The position numbers and the translations under genes were made by a program. 64,000 bases of DNA from positions 2,959,501 to 3,023,500 of the forward strand of contig NZ_PDJB01000001.1 of the NCBI RefSeq assembly GCF_002563895.1, in the 5' to 3' direction. The notes beneath the pieces were generated by a model. The model ran no database searches and was not told the DNA's origin. It saw only the letters and a program-made list of their open reading frames with translations. Shown here piece by piece: positions 52,482 to 61,014 of the stretch; within the stretch, counting starts at the first letter, position 1; every line of letters starts with the position of its first letter. The DNA comes from Pseudomonas lurida. Lineage in GTDB: Bacteria > Pseudomonadota > Gammaproteobacteria > Pseudomonadales > Pseudomonadaceae.

Positions 52482-53779
52482 GCAGCATCACTTTTGAACA
52501 ACGCGACGCCACCTTTTTCGCCCGCATGGGCTGGCTGCTGACGCTGGTCGGTGCCGGCGGATTTTTCCTCTGGGCCAGCCTGGCGCCATTGGACCAGGGC
52601 ATTCCGGTCCAGGGCACGGTGGTGGTGTCCGGCAAGCGCAAGGCGGTGCAAACGCTCAGCCCCGGTGTGGTCACCCGGATCCTGGTGAAGGAGGGCGAAC
52701 GGGTGAAGCAAGGCCAGCCGCTGTTTCGGCTCGACCAGACCCAGCACCAGGCGGACGTGCAGTCCCTGCAAGCCCAGTACCGTATGGCCTGGGCCAGCGT
52801 GGCGCGCTGGCAGAGCGAGCGCGACAACCACGCCAGCATCCGCTTTCCCGCTGAGTTGAGTGCCAACCCCGACCCGGCCCTGGCGCTGGTGCTGGAAGGC
52901 CAGCGCCAGTTGTTCAGCAGCCGTCGCGAAGCCTTTGCCCGCGAGCAGGCCGGTATCCGCGCCAACATCGACGGCGCCACGGCGCAACTGGGTGGCATGC
53001 GCCGCGCCCGCAGTGACCTGACCGCCCAGGCGCAATCCCTGCGCGACCAGCTGAGCAACTTGCAACCCTTGGCCGACAACGGCTACATCCCGCGCAACCG
53101 CTTGATGGAATACCAGCGGCAGTTGTCGCAGGTGCAACAGGATCTCGCGCAGAACAGCGGTGAAAGTGGCCGCGTGGAGCAGGGCATCCTCGAATCGCGC
53201 CTGAAATTGCAGCAGCACAGCGAGGAATACCAAAAGGAAGTGCGCAGCCAGCTGGCCGACGCGCAATTGCGCAGCCTGACCCTGGAACAGCAACTCACTT
53301 CGGCCGGGTTTGACCTGCAACACAGCGAAATCAACGCGCCGGCGGATGGCATCGCGGTCAATCTCGGCGTGCACACCGAGGGCGCCGTGGTGCGTGCCGG
53401 TGAAACCCTGCTGGAAATCGTGCCCCAGGACACGCGCCTGGAGGTGGAAGGGCACTTGCCGGTGCACCTGGTGGACAAAGTCGGCACGCACCTGCCGGTC
53501 GATATCCTCTTCACCGCCTTCAACCAAAGCCGCACCCCCCGAGTGCCGGGGGAAGTCAGCCTGATTTCCGCCGACCAGATGCTCGATGAAAAGACCGGTG
53601 CGCCCTATTACGTGCTGCGCACCACTGTCAGCGACGCGGCACTGGAAAAACTCCATGGGCTGGTGATCAAGCCAGGCATGCCCGCCGAGATGTTCGTGCG
53701 CACCGGCGAGCGCTCGCTGCTCAACTACCTGTTCAAGCCGCTGCTCGACCGCGCCGGCTCCGCGCTGACCGAGGAATAG
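52478..53779 (+). CDS. aprE: Type I secretion membrane-fusion protein
   Basis: A 433-residue HlyD-family adaptor, the usual AprE/PrtE size. One N-terminal membrane helix (WLLTLVGAGGFFLWASLAPL, residues ~13-32) anchors it; a lipoyl half (VPVQGTVVVSGKRKAVQTLSPG-like region and INAPADGIAVNLGVHTEGAVV) brackets a long coiled-coil hairpin (~100-280). The C-terminus (MLDEKTGAPYYVLRT, GMPAEMFVRTGERSLLNYLFKPL) is typical. It links AprD to the outer-membrane tunnel AprF. It overlaps aprD by four bases. Confidence 0.95.
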   Translation: MSSITFEQRDATFFARMGWLLTLVGAGGFFLWASLAPLDQGIPVQGTVVVSGKRKAVQTLSPGVVTRILVKEGERVKQGQPLFRLDQTQHQADVQSLQAQYRMAWASVARWQSERDNHASIRFPAELSANPDPALALVLEGQRQLFSSRREAFAREQAGIRANIDGATAQLGGMRRARSDLTAQAQSLRDQLSNLQPLADNGYIPRNRLMEYQRQLSQVQQDLAQNSGESGRVEQGILESRLKLQQHSEEYQKEVRSQLADAQLRSLTLEQQLTSAGFDLQHSEINAPADGIAVNLGVHTEGAVVRAGETLLEIVPQDTRLEVEGHLPVHLVDKVGTHLPVDILFTAFNQSRTPRVPGEVSLISADQMLDEKTGAPYYVLRTTVSDAALEKLHGLVIKPGMPAEMFVRTGERSLLNYLFKPLLDRAGSALTEE

Positions 53780-53781
53780 AC

Positions 53782-55110
53782 ATGAAGTACGTGTTTATCG
53801 CCTTGTTGTTGACCGGCACCACGGCCCAGGCCGCCATGGGCCCGTTCGATGTCTACGAGCAGGCCTTGCGTAACGATCCGGTATTCCTCGGTGCCATCAA
53901 GGAGCGCGACGCCGGCCTGGAAAACCGTGCCATCGGCCGCGCCGGCCTGCTGCCCAAGCTGTCCTACAACTACAACAAGGGCCGCAACAACTCCCAGGCC
54001 ACGTTGCCGGACGGGCGCGGTGGCAATTATCACGACGACCGCAACTACAACAGCTACGGCTCCACCTTCAGCCTGCAACAGCCGCTGTTCGACTACGAGG
54101 CCTATGCCAACTACCGCAAGGGCGTGGCCCAGGCGCTATTTGCCGATGAAAGCTTTCGCGACAAGAGCCAGGCGCTGCTGGTGCGCGTGCTGACCTACTA
54201 CACCCAGGCGCTGTTTGCCCAGGACCAGATCGATATCGCCCGTGCCAAGAAGCGGGCTTTCGAGCAGCAGTTCCAGCAAAACCGCCACCTGTTCCAGCAG
54301 GGCGAGGGCACTCGTACGGACATCCTGGAAGCCGAGTCACGTTACGAGCTGGCCACTGCTGAAGAGATCCAGGCGTTGGACGAGCAGGACGCGTCCTTGC
54401 GCGAACTCGGCGCGTTGATTGGCGTGCAGAGCGTCAACATCGATGACCTGGCGCCGCTGAACCAAGGCTTTGCCGCGTTCACCCTGACCCCAGCCAGCTA
54501 TGACACCTGGCATGAACTGGCGATCAGCAACAACCCCACGCTGGCGTCCCAACGCCAGGCCCTGGAAGTGGCGCGTTATGAGGTGGAGCGCAACCGCGCC
54601 GGGCATTTGCCCAAGGTCACGGCGTATGCCAGCTCGCGCCAGCAGGAGTCCGACAGCGGCAACACCTACAACCAGCGCTATGACACCAACACCATTGGCG
54701 TCGAAGTCAGCCTGCCGCTGTACGCCGGTGGCGGTATCTCGGCGTCGACTCGCCAGGCCAGCCGCGCCATGGAGCAGGCCGAGTACGAGCTTGAGGGCAA
54801 GACCCGCGAAACCCTGATCGAACTGCGTCGGCAGTTCAGCGCCTGTCTGTCCGGGGTGAGCAAGTTGAGGGCGTATCAGAAGGCGCTGGTGTCGGCCGAG
54901 GCACTGGTGGTGTCGACCAAGCAAAGCATCCTCGGCGGCGAGCGGGTCAACCTCGATGCACTGAACGCCGAGCAGCAGCTCTACAGCACCCGTCGCGACC
55001 TGGCCCAGGCGCGGTACGACTACCTGATGGCCTGGACCAAGTTGCACTACTACGCCGGCAACCTGCGGGATACCGATTTGGCCAAGGTGGATGAGGCGTT
55101 TGGGCGTTGA
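53782..55110 (+). CDS. aprF: Type I secretion outer-membrane protein (TolC family)
   Basis: A 442-residue TolC-like protein, the usual AprF size, with a signal peptide MKYVFIALLLTGTTAQA. The two internal repeats of TolC proteins are visible: PFDVYEQALRNDPVFLGAIKERDAG and YDTWHELAISNNPTLASQRQAL (in parts), each followed by helices with GLLPKLSYNYN and GHLPKVTAYAS turns. It forms the trimeric tunnel that completes the AprDEF exporter. It starts two bases after the aprE stop, and the lipase gene starts 38 bases after its stop. Confidence 0.94.
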   Translation: MKYVFIALLLTGTTAQAAMGPFDVYEQALRNDPVFLGAIKERDAGLENRAIGRAGLLPKLSYNYNKGRNNSQATLPDGRGGNYHDDRNYNSYGSTFSLQQPLFDYEAYANYRKGVAQALFADESFRDKSQALLVRVLTYYTQALFAQDQIDIARAKKRAFEQQFQQNRHLFQQGEGTRTDILEAESRYELATAEEIQALDEQDASLRELGALIGVQSVNIDDLAPLNQGFAAFTLTPASYDTWHELAISNNPTLASQRQALEVARYEVERNRAGHLPKVTAYASSRQQESDSGNTYNQRYDTNTIGVEVSLPLYAGGGISASTRQASRAMEQAEYELEGKTRETLIELRRQFSACLSGVSKLRAYQKALVSAEALVVSTKQSILGGERVNLDALNAEQQLYSTRRDLAQARYDYLMAWTKLHYYAGNLRDTDLAKVDEAFGR

Positions 55111-55148
55111 CGTTGGTTTTTGACAACAACAATAAGAGAGGCAATACC

Positions 55149-56558
55149 ATGGGTGTTTTTGACTACAAGAACCTCGGCACCGAGGGCTCCAAAGCGTTGT
55201 TCGCCGATGCAATGGCGATCACGCTGTATACCTACCACAACCTGGATAACGGGTTTGCCGTGGGTTACCAGCACCATGGCCTGGGCGTCGGCTTACCGGC
55301 CACGCTGGTCGGCGCGCTGCTGGGCAGCACGGATTCCCAGGGAGTGATCCCGGGCATTCCCTGGAACCCGGATTCGGAAAAAGCCGCGTTGGACGCGGTG
55401 CAAAAGGCCGGTTGGACGCCGATCAGCGCGAGTGCCCTGGGCTACGGTGGCAAGGTCGATGCACGGGGTACGTTCTTCGGCGAGAAGGCGGGCTACACCA
55501 CGGCCCAGGTCGAGGTGCTGGGCAAGTACGATGACGCCGGCAAGCTGCTGGAAATCGGCATCGGCTTTCGCGGCACCTCCGGGCCTCGGGAAACCCTGAT
55601 CAGCGACTCCATCGGTGATGTGGTCAGCGATCTGCTCGCGGCGCTGGGGCCCAAGGACTACGCGAAGAACTACACCGGTGAAGCCTTTGGCGGCTTGCTC
55701 AAGAGTATCGCCGACTACGCCAGCGCCCACGGCTTGAGCGGCAAGGATGTGGTGGTCAGCGGGCACAGCCTGGGCGGCTTGGCCGTCAACAGCATGGCGG
55801 ACTTGAGTGCTAACAAGTGGGGAGGCTTCTACACGGACGCCAACTATGTAGCCTACGCATCGCCGACCCAAAGTGCCGGCGACAAGGTGCTCAATGTCGG
55901 CTACGAGAACGACCCGGTGTTCCGTGCGCTGGACGGCTCGTCGTTCAACCTGCCGTCCTTGGGTGTGCATGACAAACCCCATGAATCGACCACCGACAAC
56001 ATCGTCAGCTTCAACGACCACTACGCCTCGACGTTGTGGAATGTGCTGCCGTTTTCCATCGTCAACCTGCCGACGTGGATATCGCACCTGCCCACCGGCT
56101 ATGGCGATGGCATGACGCGCATTCTCGAGTCCGGGTTCTACGAGCAGATGACCCGTGACGCCACGGTGATCGTCGCCAACCTGTCCGACCCGGCGCGGGC
56201 CAACACGTGGGTGCAGGACCTCAACCGCAACGCCGAGCCGCACAAGGGCAATACCTTCATCATAGGCAGTGACGGCAATGACTTGATCCAAGGAGGGAAG
56301 GGCGCTGACTTTATCGAGGGTGGCAAGGGTAACGACACGATCCGCGATAACAGTGGGCATAACACCTTTTTGTTCAGCGGGCATTTTGGCCAGGACCGGG
56401 TGATTGGGTATCAGCCAACGGATAAGCTGGTGTTCAAAGGGGTGGAGGGGGACGTGGATTACCGTGAGCACGGCGGGGATACGATAATCAGTGTTGGTGG
56501 GGACTCGGTGACGCTGGTAGGGGTGAGCGGCGGGTTGGGAGAGGTGCTGATCGGCTAG
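55149..56558 (+). CDS. tliA: Secreted family I.3 lipase (TliA/LipA)
   Basis: The ATG at 55149 (MGVFDYKNLGTEGSKALF) follows AGAGGC and gives 469 residues; an ATG at 55107 overlaps aprF and is unlikely. The sequence follows P. fluorescens TliA closely as I remember it. The catalytic residues fall at the known numbers: S207 in GHSLGG, D255 in ENDPVF, H313 in WISHLP. RTX calcium repeats (GSDGNDLIQGGKGADFIEGG) start near residue 374, and the C-terminal export signal ends VTLVGVSGGLGEVLIG. There is no Sec signal peptide. It is exported by AprDEF and hydrolyses triacylglycerols. The extreme C-terminus differs from, and is shorter than, the TliA I recall. Confidence 0.95.
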   Translation: MGVFDYKNLGTEGSKALFADAMAITLYTYHNLDNGFAVGYQHHGLGVGLPATLVGALLGSTDSQGVIPGIPWNPDSEKAALDAVQKAGWTPISASALGYGGKVDARGTFFGEKAGYTTAQVEVLGKYDDAGKLLEIGIGFRGTSGPRETLISDSIGDVVSDLLAALGPKDYAKNYTGEAFGGLLKSIADYASAHGLSGKDVVVSGHSLGGLAVNSMADLSANKWGGFYTDANYVAYASPTQSAGDKVLNVGYENDPVFRALDGSSFNLPSLGVHDKPHESTTDNIVSFNDHYASTLWNVLPFSIVNLPTWISHLPTGYGDGMTRILESGFYEQMTRDATVIVANLSDPARANTWVQDLNRNAEPHKGNTFIIGSDGNDLIQGGKGADFIEGGKGNDTIRDNSGHNTFLFSGHFGQDRVIGYQPTDKLVFKGVEGDVDYREHGGDTIISVGGDSVTLVGVSGGLGEVLIG

Positions 56559-56579
56559 GGCTGGGTTGCGCTTAACCCT

Positions 56580-56605
56580 GTGGGAGCGGGCTTGCCCGCT
56601 CCCAC
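56580..56605. terminator. REP-type hairpin ending the protease-lipase operon
   Basis: GTGGGAGCGGGC (56580-56591) and GCCCGCTCCCAC (56594-56605) form a perfect 12-bp stem over two bases, followed by ATTTG. It lies between the convergent lipase and lipoprotein genes and can end both transcripts. The sequence is that of a single Pseudomonas REP unit. Confidence 0.75.
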
Positions 56606-56624
56606 ATTTGATTGGCGGTGTTGC

Positions 56625-56843
56625 TTAGTCTTCCTTGCGTACGGTGGCGACGTCGTCAGCCTTGACCCGTACACGCTTGCCGGCGATGTCGGTGAATTCA
56701 TAGAAACCGTCGGCGGTCTTGGTTTTTGGGGTGTCCTTGGTCAAATATTGTGTGCCGTTTTGCAGTGTCACTACGGTTTGCGTCGTGCAACCGGCCACTA
56801 CCAGAAAAGTGAGTACAACCAGTGGCAGACCCAAATTCTTCAT
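56625..56843 (-). CDS. Small YgdI/YgdR-like lipoprotein
   Basis: A 72-residue protein beginning MKNLGLPLVVLTFLVVAGC, a lipoprotein signal peptide with the lipobox VAGC. The mature part TVVTLQNGTQYLTKDTPKTK, DGFYEFTDIAGKRVRVKADDV is a small SH3-like barrel as in YgdI/YgdR proteins (DUF903). AAGGG lies eight bases before this ATG; an ATG two codons upstream (56849) is also possible. It is an outer- or inner-membrane-attached lipoprotein of unknown function. Confidence 0.85.
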   Translation of the reverse strand: MKNLGLPLVVLTFLVVAGCTTQTVVTLQNGTQYLTKDTPKTKTADGFYEFTDIAGKRVRVKADDVATVRKED

Positions 56844-57035
56844 GTTCATAACCCTTACCTTAACCTTGAAAAGTCCCACGCCAGACGCCGTGGGCGACAA
56901 ATGTTACGCCATCGACTTCCCCATCTGATCACTTTTATGCAAAAAGTTGCAGGCGCCATTTATCTGTTACCGATTGCAACCTGGCATTTGCGACGGCACT
57001 CTGTATGCATAACCAGTATTTGATCGCTGCGCGCC

Positions 57036-58682
57036 ATGGCCAATCCCCTCGAAGAACCGCTCTATTACCTGCACAACTTCCGCCAGGTCCTGCAATGGCT
57101 GGGGCAACGCTATGCGGATCTGCTCGACGCGGACGAACAGCATTTCATTCAGCAATTTGACAGGTTGCCGCAAGCGTCCCAGGCGCTATTGGTGCGCATG
57201 GTGATGCGTAAGGGCGTGCATTTTCGAGCGGGCAAGCTCAATTACGGCGAGATAGGTTGCACCCACGCGGCGGTCGGGCCATTGCTTGCACTGGGATGGG
57301 TTGACGACGAATGCCTGCTGGCTTTTGAAGAACTGTTCGCCTTGCTGCAAAAAGGCGAAATCCTCGCTGCGTTCAAGCCTTGGATCGACCAGCCCAAAGG
57401 CAAGAAAGCCGACTGGCTGGAAGGGTTGTCGGCGCACTTTACCGACAGCCGCTGCTTTGCCAACTGGTGCCCCGACCTTGCCGACACGTTGTACAGCCTC
57501 ACGGTGATGGCGCTGTGTGATCGCCTGCGCCTGATGTTCTTTGGCAACCTGCATCAGGACTGGTCCGAGTTCGTCCTGGCTGACCTGGGCATCTACACCT
57601 ATGAAAAAGTCGAGTTCTGCGCCGAATCCCGTGGCCTGCGCAGCCGTGACGACGTGCATGGGTTTTTGTTCCTGCACCAGTGCCAGCAGGCCTTTGAAGC
57701 CGGTGATGCGCTGGAGGAAGTACTGGCACAGGTCGCAACGTTGGAAACGGATAACCCCTGGTTGGAAAAGCGCCGCGCCAAGCTGTTATTCCAGGTGGGT
57801 CAATATTGCGAGCGCACGGCCGAATTGGCACTGGCGCAACGCATTTATCGCACCTGCGCCTATCCCGGTGCTCGCTCGCGGCTGATCCGTGTGCTGGAGC
57901 GCCAGGAGGACTACGTACACGCCATGGCCCTGGCGAATATCGCCCAGCAGGCCCCGGAGAGCGCCGCCGAACAGCAGCACTTGCTGCGTGTGGTGCCACG
58001 CCTGCGACGCAAACTCGGGGAGCCGGCATTGCCCAAGGTCAAGCCACGGCCCGTCACGCGCCTGGACCTGGCCCTCGCGTTACCGGAGCCGTCGATGTCG
58101 GTGGAGTATTGCGTGCAGGCACATCTGAGCGAGCCCGATGGGCCGGTGCACTACGTTGAGAACGGCTTGATCAACTCGTTGTTCGGCCTGCTGTGCTGGG
58201 ACGTGATCTTCGCGCCGCTGCCAGGTTCGTTTTTCCACCCGTTCCAGCGCGGGCCTGCGGATTTGCACAGCGAAGACTTCCACCTGCGCCGCGCACCGCT
58301 GTTCGCCGCCTGCTTCGAGCAACTGCAGGACGAGCGCTACAAGACCACCATTCGCCAACGCTATGCCGAAAAGTGGGGCATCCAGTCGCCCTTCGTGTTC
58401 TGGCACCTGCTCAGCGAAGAGCTGCTGGAACAGGCCCTGGCCTGCCTGCCCGCTGAACACCTGCGCTACTGGTTCGAGCGGCTGCTGCTGGACATCCGCG
58501 CCAACCGTGCCGGCATGCCGGACCTGATCCAGTTCTGGCCCGCGCAAAAGACGTACCGCATGATCGAGGTCAAGGGCCCCGGCGACCGGCTTCAGGACAA
58601 CCAGTTGCGCTGGCTGGAGTTCTGCGGCGAATACCAGATGCCGGTGACGGTCTGCTATGTGCGCTGGGCAGCGTCCGCTTGA
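57036..58682 (+). CDS. FAN1-type structure-specific nuclease with VRR-NUC domain
   Basis: A 548-residue protein, the size of P. aeruginosa FAN1. The N-terminus (PLYYLHNFRQVLQWLGQRYADLL, in part; RMVMRKGVHFRAGKLNYGEIG) is the SAP-like DNA-binding region; a helical TPR-like middle part follows. The C-terminal VRR-NUC nuclease has GMPDLIQFW with D496 and EVKGPGDRLQDNQLRW with E511 and K513, the complete PD-(D/E)XK set. FAN1 nucleases cut 5' flaps and unhook DNA interstrand cross-links. The next gene, a helicase, overlaps its stop codon, so the two probably act in one repair pathway. Confidence 0.92.
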   Translation: MANPLEEPLYYLHNFRQVLQWLGQRYADLLDADEQHFIQQFDRLPQASQALLVRMVMRKGVHFRAGKLNYGEIGCTHAAVGPLLALGWVDDECLLAFEELFALLQKGEILAAFKPWIDQPKGKKADWLEGLSAHFTDSRCFANWCPDLADTLYSLTVMALCDRLRLMFFGNLHQDWSEFVLADLGIYTYEKVEFCAESRGLRSRDDVHGFLFLHQCQQAFEAGDALEEVLAQVATLETDNPWLEKRRAKLLFQVGQYCERTAELALAQRIYRTCAYPGARSRLIRVLERQEDYVHAMALANIAQQAPESAAEQQHLLRVVPRLRRKLGEPALPKVKPRPVTRLDLALALPEPSMSVEYCVQAHLSEPDGPVHYVENGLINSLFGLLCWDVIFAPLPGSFFHPFQRGPADLHSEDFHLRRAPLFAACFEQLQDERYKTTIRQRYAEKWGIQSPFVFWHLLSEELLEQALACLPAEHLRYWFERLLLDIRANRAGMPDLIQFWPAQKTYRMIEVKGPGDRLQDNQLRWLEFCGEYQMPVTVCYVRWAASA

Positions 58683-60934
58683 GCTACAGCGTTGCCGTGC
58701 GTGCACTGTGTGAGTTCACGGCCAAGGTCGGTGACCTGGACCTGCGCTTCACGCCGTCGCCCAGCGCCCAGGAAGGCATTGTCGGCCACCGCACCGTCGC
58801 CTCGCGGCGCAGCCAGCACTACCAGAATGAAGTGGCACTCGAAGGTGAGTACCAGCAACTCAAGGTGCGGGGCAGGGCAGACGGCTACGACCCGGACGCC
58901 AACCGCCTGGAAGAAGTGAAAACCTATCGCGGCGACCTTGATGCGCAGCCCACCAACCACCGGCAATTGCATTGGGCCCAGGTCAAAGTCTATGGCTGGT
59001 TGATGTGCCAGAAGCTTGGCCTGCCTGAGATCGACCTGGCGCTGGTGTACTTCGATATCGTCGGCGAAGGCGAAACGGTGCTCAACCAACGCTTTCAAGC
59101 CACCGAGCTGGAACCGTTCTTCAACCAGCAATGCGCACTGTTCCTCGGTTGGGCCCAACAGGAAATGGCGCACCGTGAAGCGCGCAACAGCGCCGCGCAA
59201 AGCCTGGTGTTCCCCCATATCGGTTTCCGTGCCGGCCAGCGTTCCCTTGCCGAATCGGTGTACAAGGCCGTCAGTACTGGCCGCTGCTTGATGGCCCAGG
59301 CACCGACGGGCATCGGCAAGACCATCGGCACGATTTTCCCTTTGCTCAAGGCCCTGGCGCCCCAGCAACTGGACAAGCTGTTTTTCCTCACCGCCAAGAC
59401 GCCCGGCCGCAAGCTCGCCCTGGATGCCGCCCAAGTGCTGTATGCCAGCAGTCCCCACCTGCCTCTGCGCGTGCTGGAGCTGGTGGCGCGAGACAAAGCC
59501 TGCGAACACTTGGACAAAGCCTGTCACGGCGATTCCTGCCCCTTGGCCAAGGGCTTCTACGACCGGTTGCCCGCTGCGCGTATCGCCGCGTCGAAGGTGC
59601 GCCTGCTGGACCAGCGCAACCTGCGCGAGGTGGCGCTGGCCCATGACGTCTGCCCCTATTACCTGAGCCAGGAAATGGCGCGCTGGGCCGACCTGGTGGT
59701 CGCCGACTACAACTACTATTTCGACTTTGGCGCCATGCTGTTCGGCCTGGCACAGCTCAACCAGTGGCGCGCGGCCGTGCTGGTGGACGAGGCGCACAAC
59801 CTGGTCGAGCGCGCCCGCTCCATGTACAGCGCCAGCCTGGACCAGTACCACCTCAAGACCCTGCGTGACACCGCGCCCGAGCCCTTGAAGAAACCCTTGC
59901 AGCGCCTCAACCGTGAGTGGAACGCGCTGCACAAGGACCAACTTGCGCCGTACCAGGCCTATGCCGTGCGACCGGAAAAACTGCTGCTGGCCCTGAGCAT
60001 GTGTGCCAGTAGCATGGGCGAGTATTTCAATGACCATCCCGACGCGCTCAGTGGCGACCTGCAAACCTTCTATTTTGACGTGCTGCAATTTGCCAAGGTC
60101 GCCGAGCTGTTCAACGAACACTTCATTTTCGACATCAGCAAGCGCCAGCTCAGCGGCAAACGCAGCAGTTCTACCCTGTGCCTGCGCAACGTGGTGCCCG
60201 CTGAGTTTCTCCGCCCACGGTTGACCGCGGCCCGCAGCAGCGTGTTGTTCTCCGCGACCCTGAGCCCGCGGCATTACTACGCCGACCTGCTGGGCTTGCC
60301 GGCTGACACGGCGTGGGTCGATGTGGAGTCGCCGTTCAAGGCCGAGCAATTGCAGGTGCGTATCGTCGCTGAAATCTCCACGCGTTTTGTCCATCGCCAC
60401 GCCTCGCTGGCACCCATCGTTGAGCTGATCGCCCGCCAGTACACGCAGCAGCCTGGCAATTACCTGGCATTTTTCTCAAGCTTTGATTACCTGCAGCAGG
60501 TGGCGCAACTGCTGGCCGAGCGGCATCCGCACATCACCCTGTGGCAGCAGTCGCGTGGCATGGCCGAGGCCGAGCGCCAGGCGTTCCTCGACCAATTCAC
60601 CGAACACAGCCAGGGCATCGGTTTTGCCGTGCTCGGCGGCGCCTTTGGCGAAGGCATCGACCTGCCCGGCGCCCGCTTGATCGGCGCCTTCATCGCCACG
60701 CTAGGGTTGCCCCAACTCAACCCGGTCAACGAGCAGATGAAACTGCGCATGGGCGCTATCTTCGGCGCGGGCTATGACTACACCTACCTGTACCCCGGCC
60801 TGCAGAAAGTGGTGCAGGCCGCGGGCAGGGTGATCCGCAGCCAGCAGGACCGTGGCGTGGTGGTGTTGATCGACGACCGTTTCGGCGAGGCGCGGGTACG
60901 TCAGTTGTTGCCCCGTTGGTGGGCGGTTGCATGA
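58679..60934 (+). CDS. DinG/XPD-type DNA helicase with N-terminal nuclease-like domain
   Basis: The frame begins at a TTG that overlaps the FAN1 stop (TTGA), giving 751 residues (MSYSVAVRALCEF). An N-terminal PD-(D/E)XK-like segment, RGRADGYD with D68 and EEVKTY with E79 and K81, resembles Cas4/AddB nucleases. The helicase core follows: Walker A APTGIGKTIGTIFP near 215, four Cys (ACEHLDKACHGDSC and VCPYY) placed as for the XPD/DinG iron-sulfur cluster, VDEAH near 370, and C-terminal QAAGRVIRSQQDRG. It is expected to unwind DNA 5'-3'. Translational coupling with FAN1 implies joint cross-link repair. The TTG start is inferred from coupling; a GTG at 58697 is an alternative. Confidence 0.9.
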   Translation: MSYSVAVRALCEFTAKVGDLDLRFTPSPSAQEGIVGHRTVASRRSQHYQNEVALEGEYQQLKVRGRADGYDPDANRLEEVKTYRGDLDAQPTNHRQLHWAQVKVYGWLMCQKLGLPEIDLALVYFDIVGEGETVLNQRFQATELEPFFNQQCALFLGWAQQEMAHREARNSAAQSLVFPHIGFRAGQRSLAESVYKAVSTGRCLMAQAPTGIGKTIGTIFPLLKALAPQQLDKLFFLTAKTPGRKLALDAAQVLYASSPHLPLRVLELVARDKACEHLDKACHGDSCPLAKGFYDRLPAARIAASKVRLLDQRNLREVALAHDVCPYYLSQEMARWADLVVADYNYYFDFGAMLFGLAQLNQWRAAVLVDEAHNLVERARSMYSASLDQYHLKTLRDTAPEPLKKPLQRLNREWNALHKDQLAPYQAYAVRPEKLLLALSMCASSMGEYFNDHPDALSGDLQTFYFDVLQFAKVAELFNEHFIFDISKRQLSGKRSSSTLCLRNVVPAEFLRPRLTAARSSVLFSATLSPRHYYADLLGLPADTAWVDVESPFKAEQLQVRIVAEISTRFVHRHASLAPIVELIARQYTQQPGNYLAFFSSFDYLQQVAQLLAERHPHITLWQQSRGMAEAERQAFLDQFTEHSQGIGFAVLGGAFGEGIDLPGARLIGAFIATLGLPQLNPVNEQMKLRMGAIFGAGYDYTYLYPGLQKVVQAAGRVIRSQQDRGVVVLIDDRFGEARVRQLLPRWWAVA

Positions 60935-61014
60935 GTTATTCCCGCCATCAATGATGCTGGTGGCTGTGTAAGCCATGCTGCAGGCTGGGCAACACCTTCG
61001 AAAAGGTTATGCCC

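Noticed and set aside
58655..60400. A 581-codon minus-strand frame opposite the helicase gene
   Set aside because: Shadow of a GC-rich gene; the helicase motifs on the plus strand are complete.
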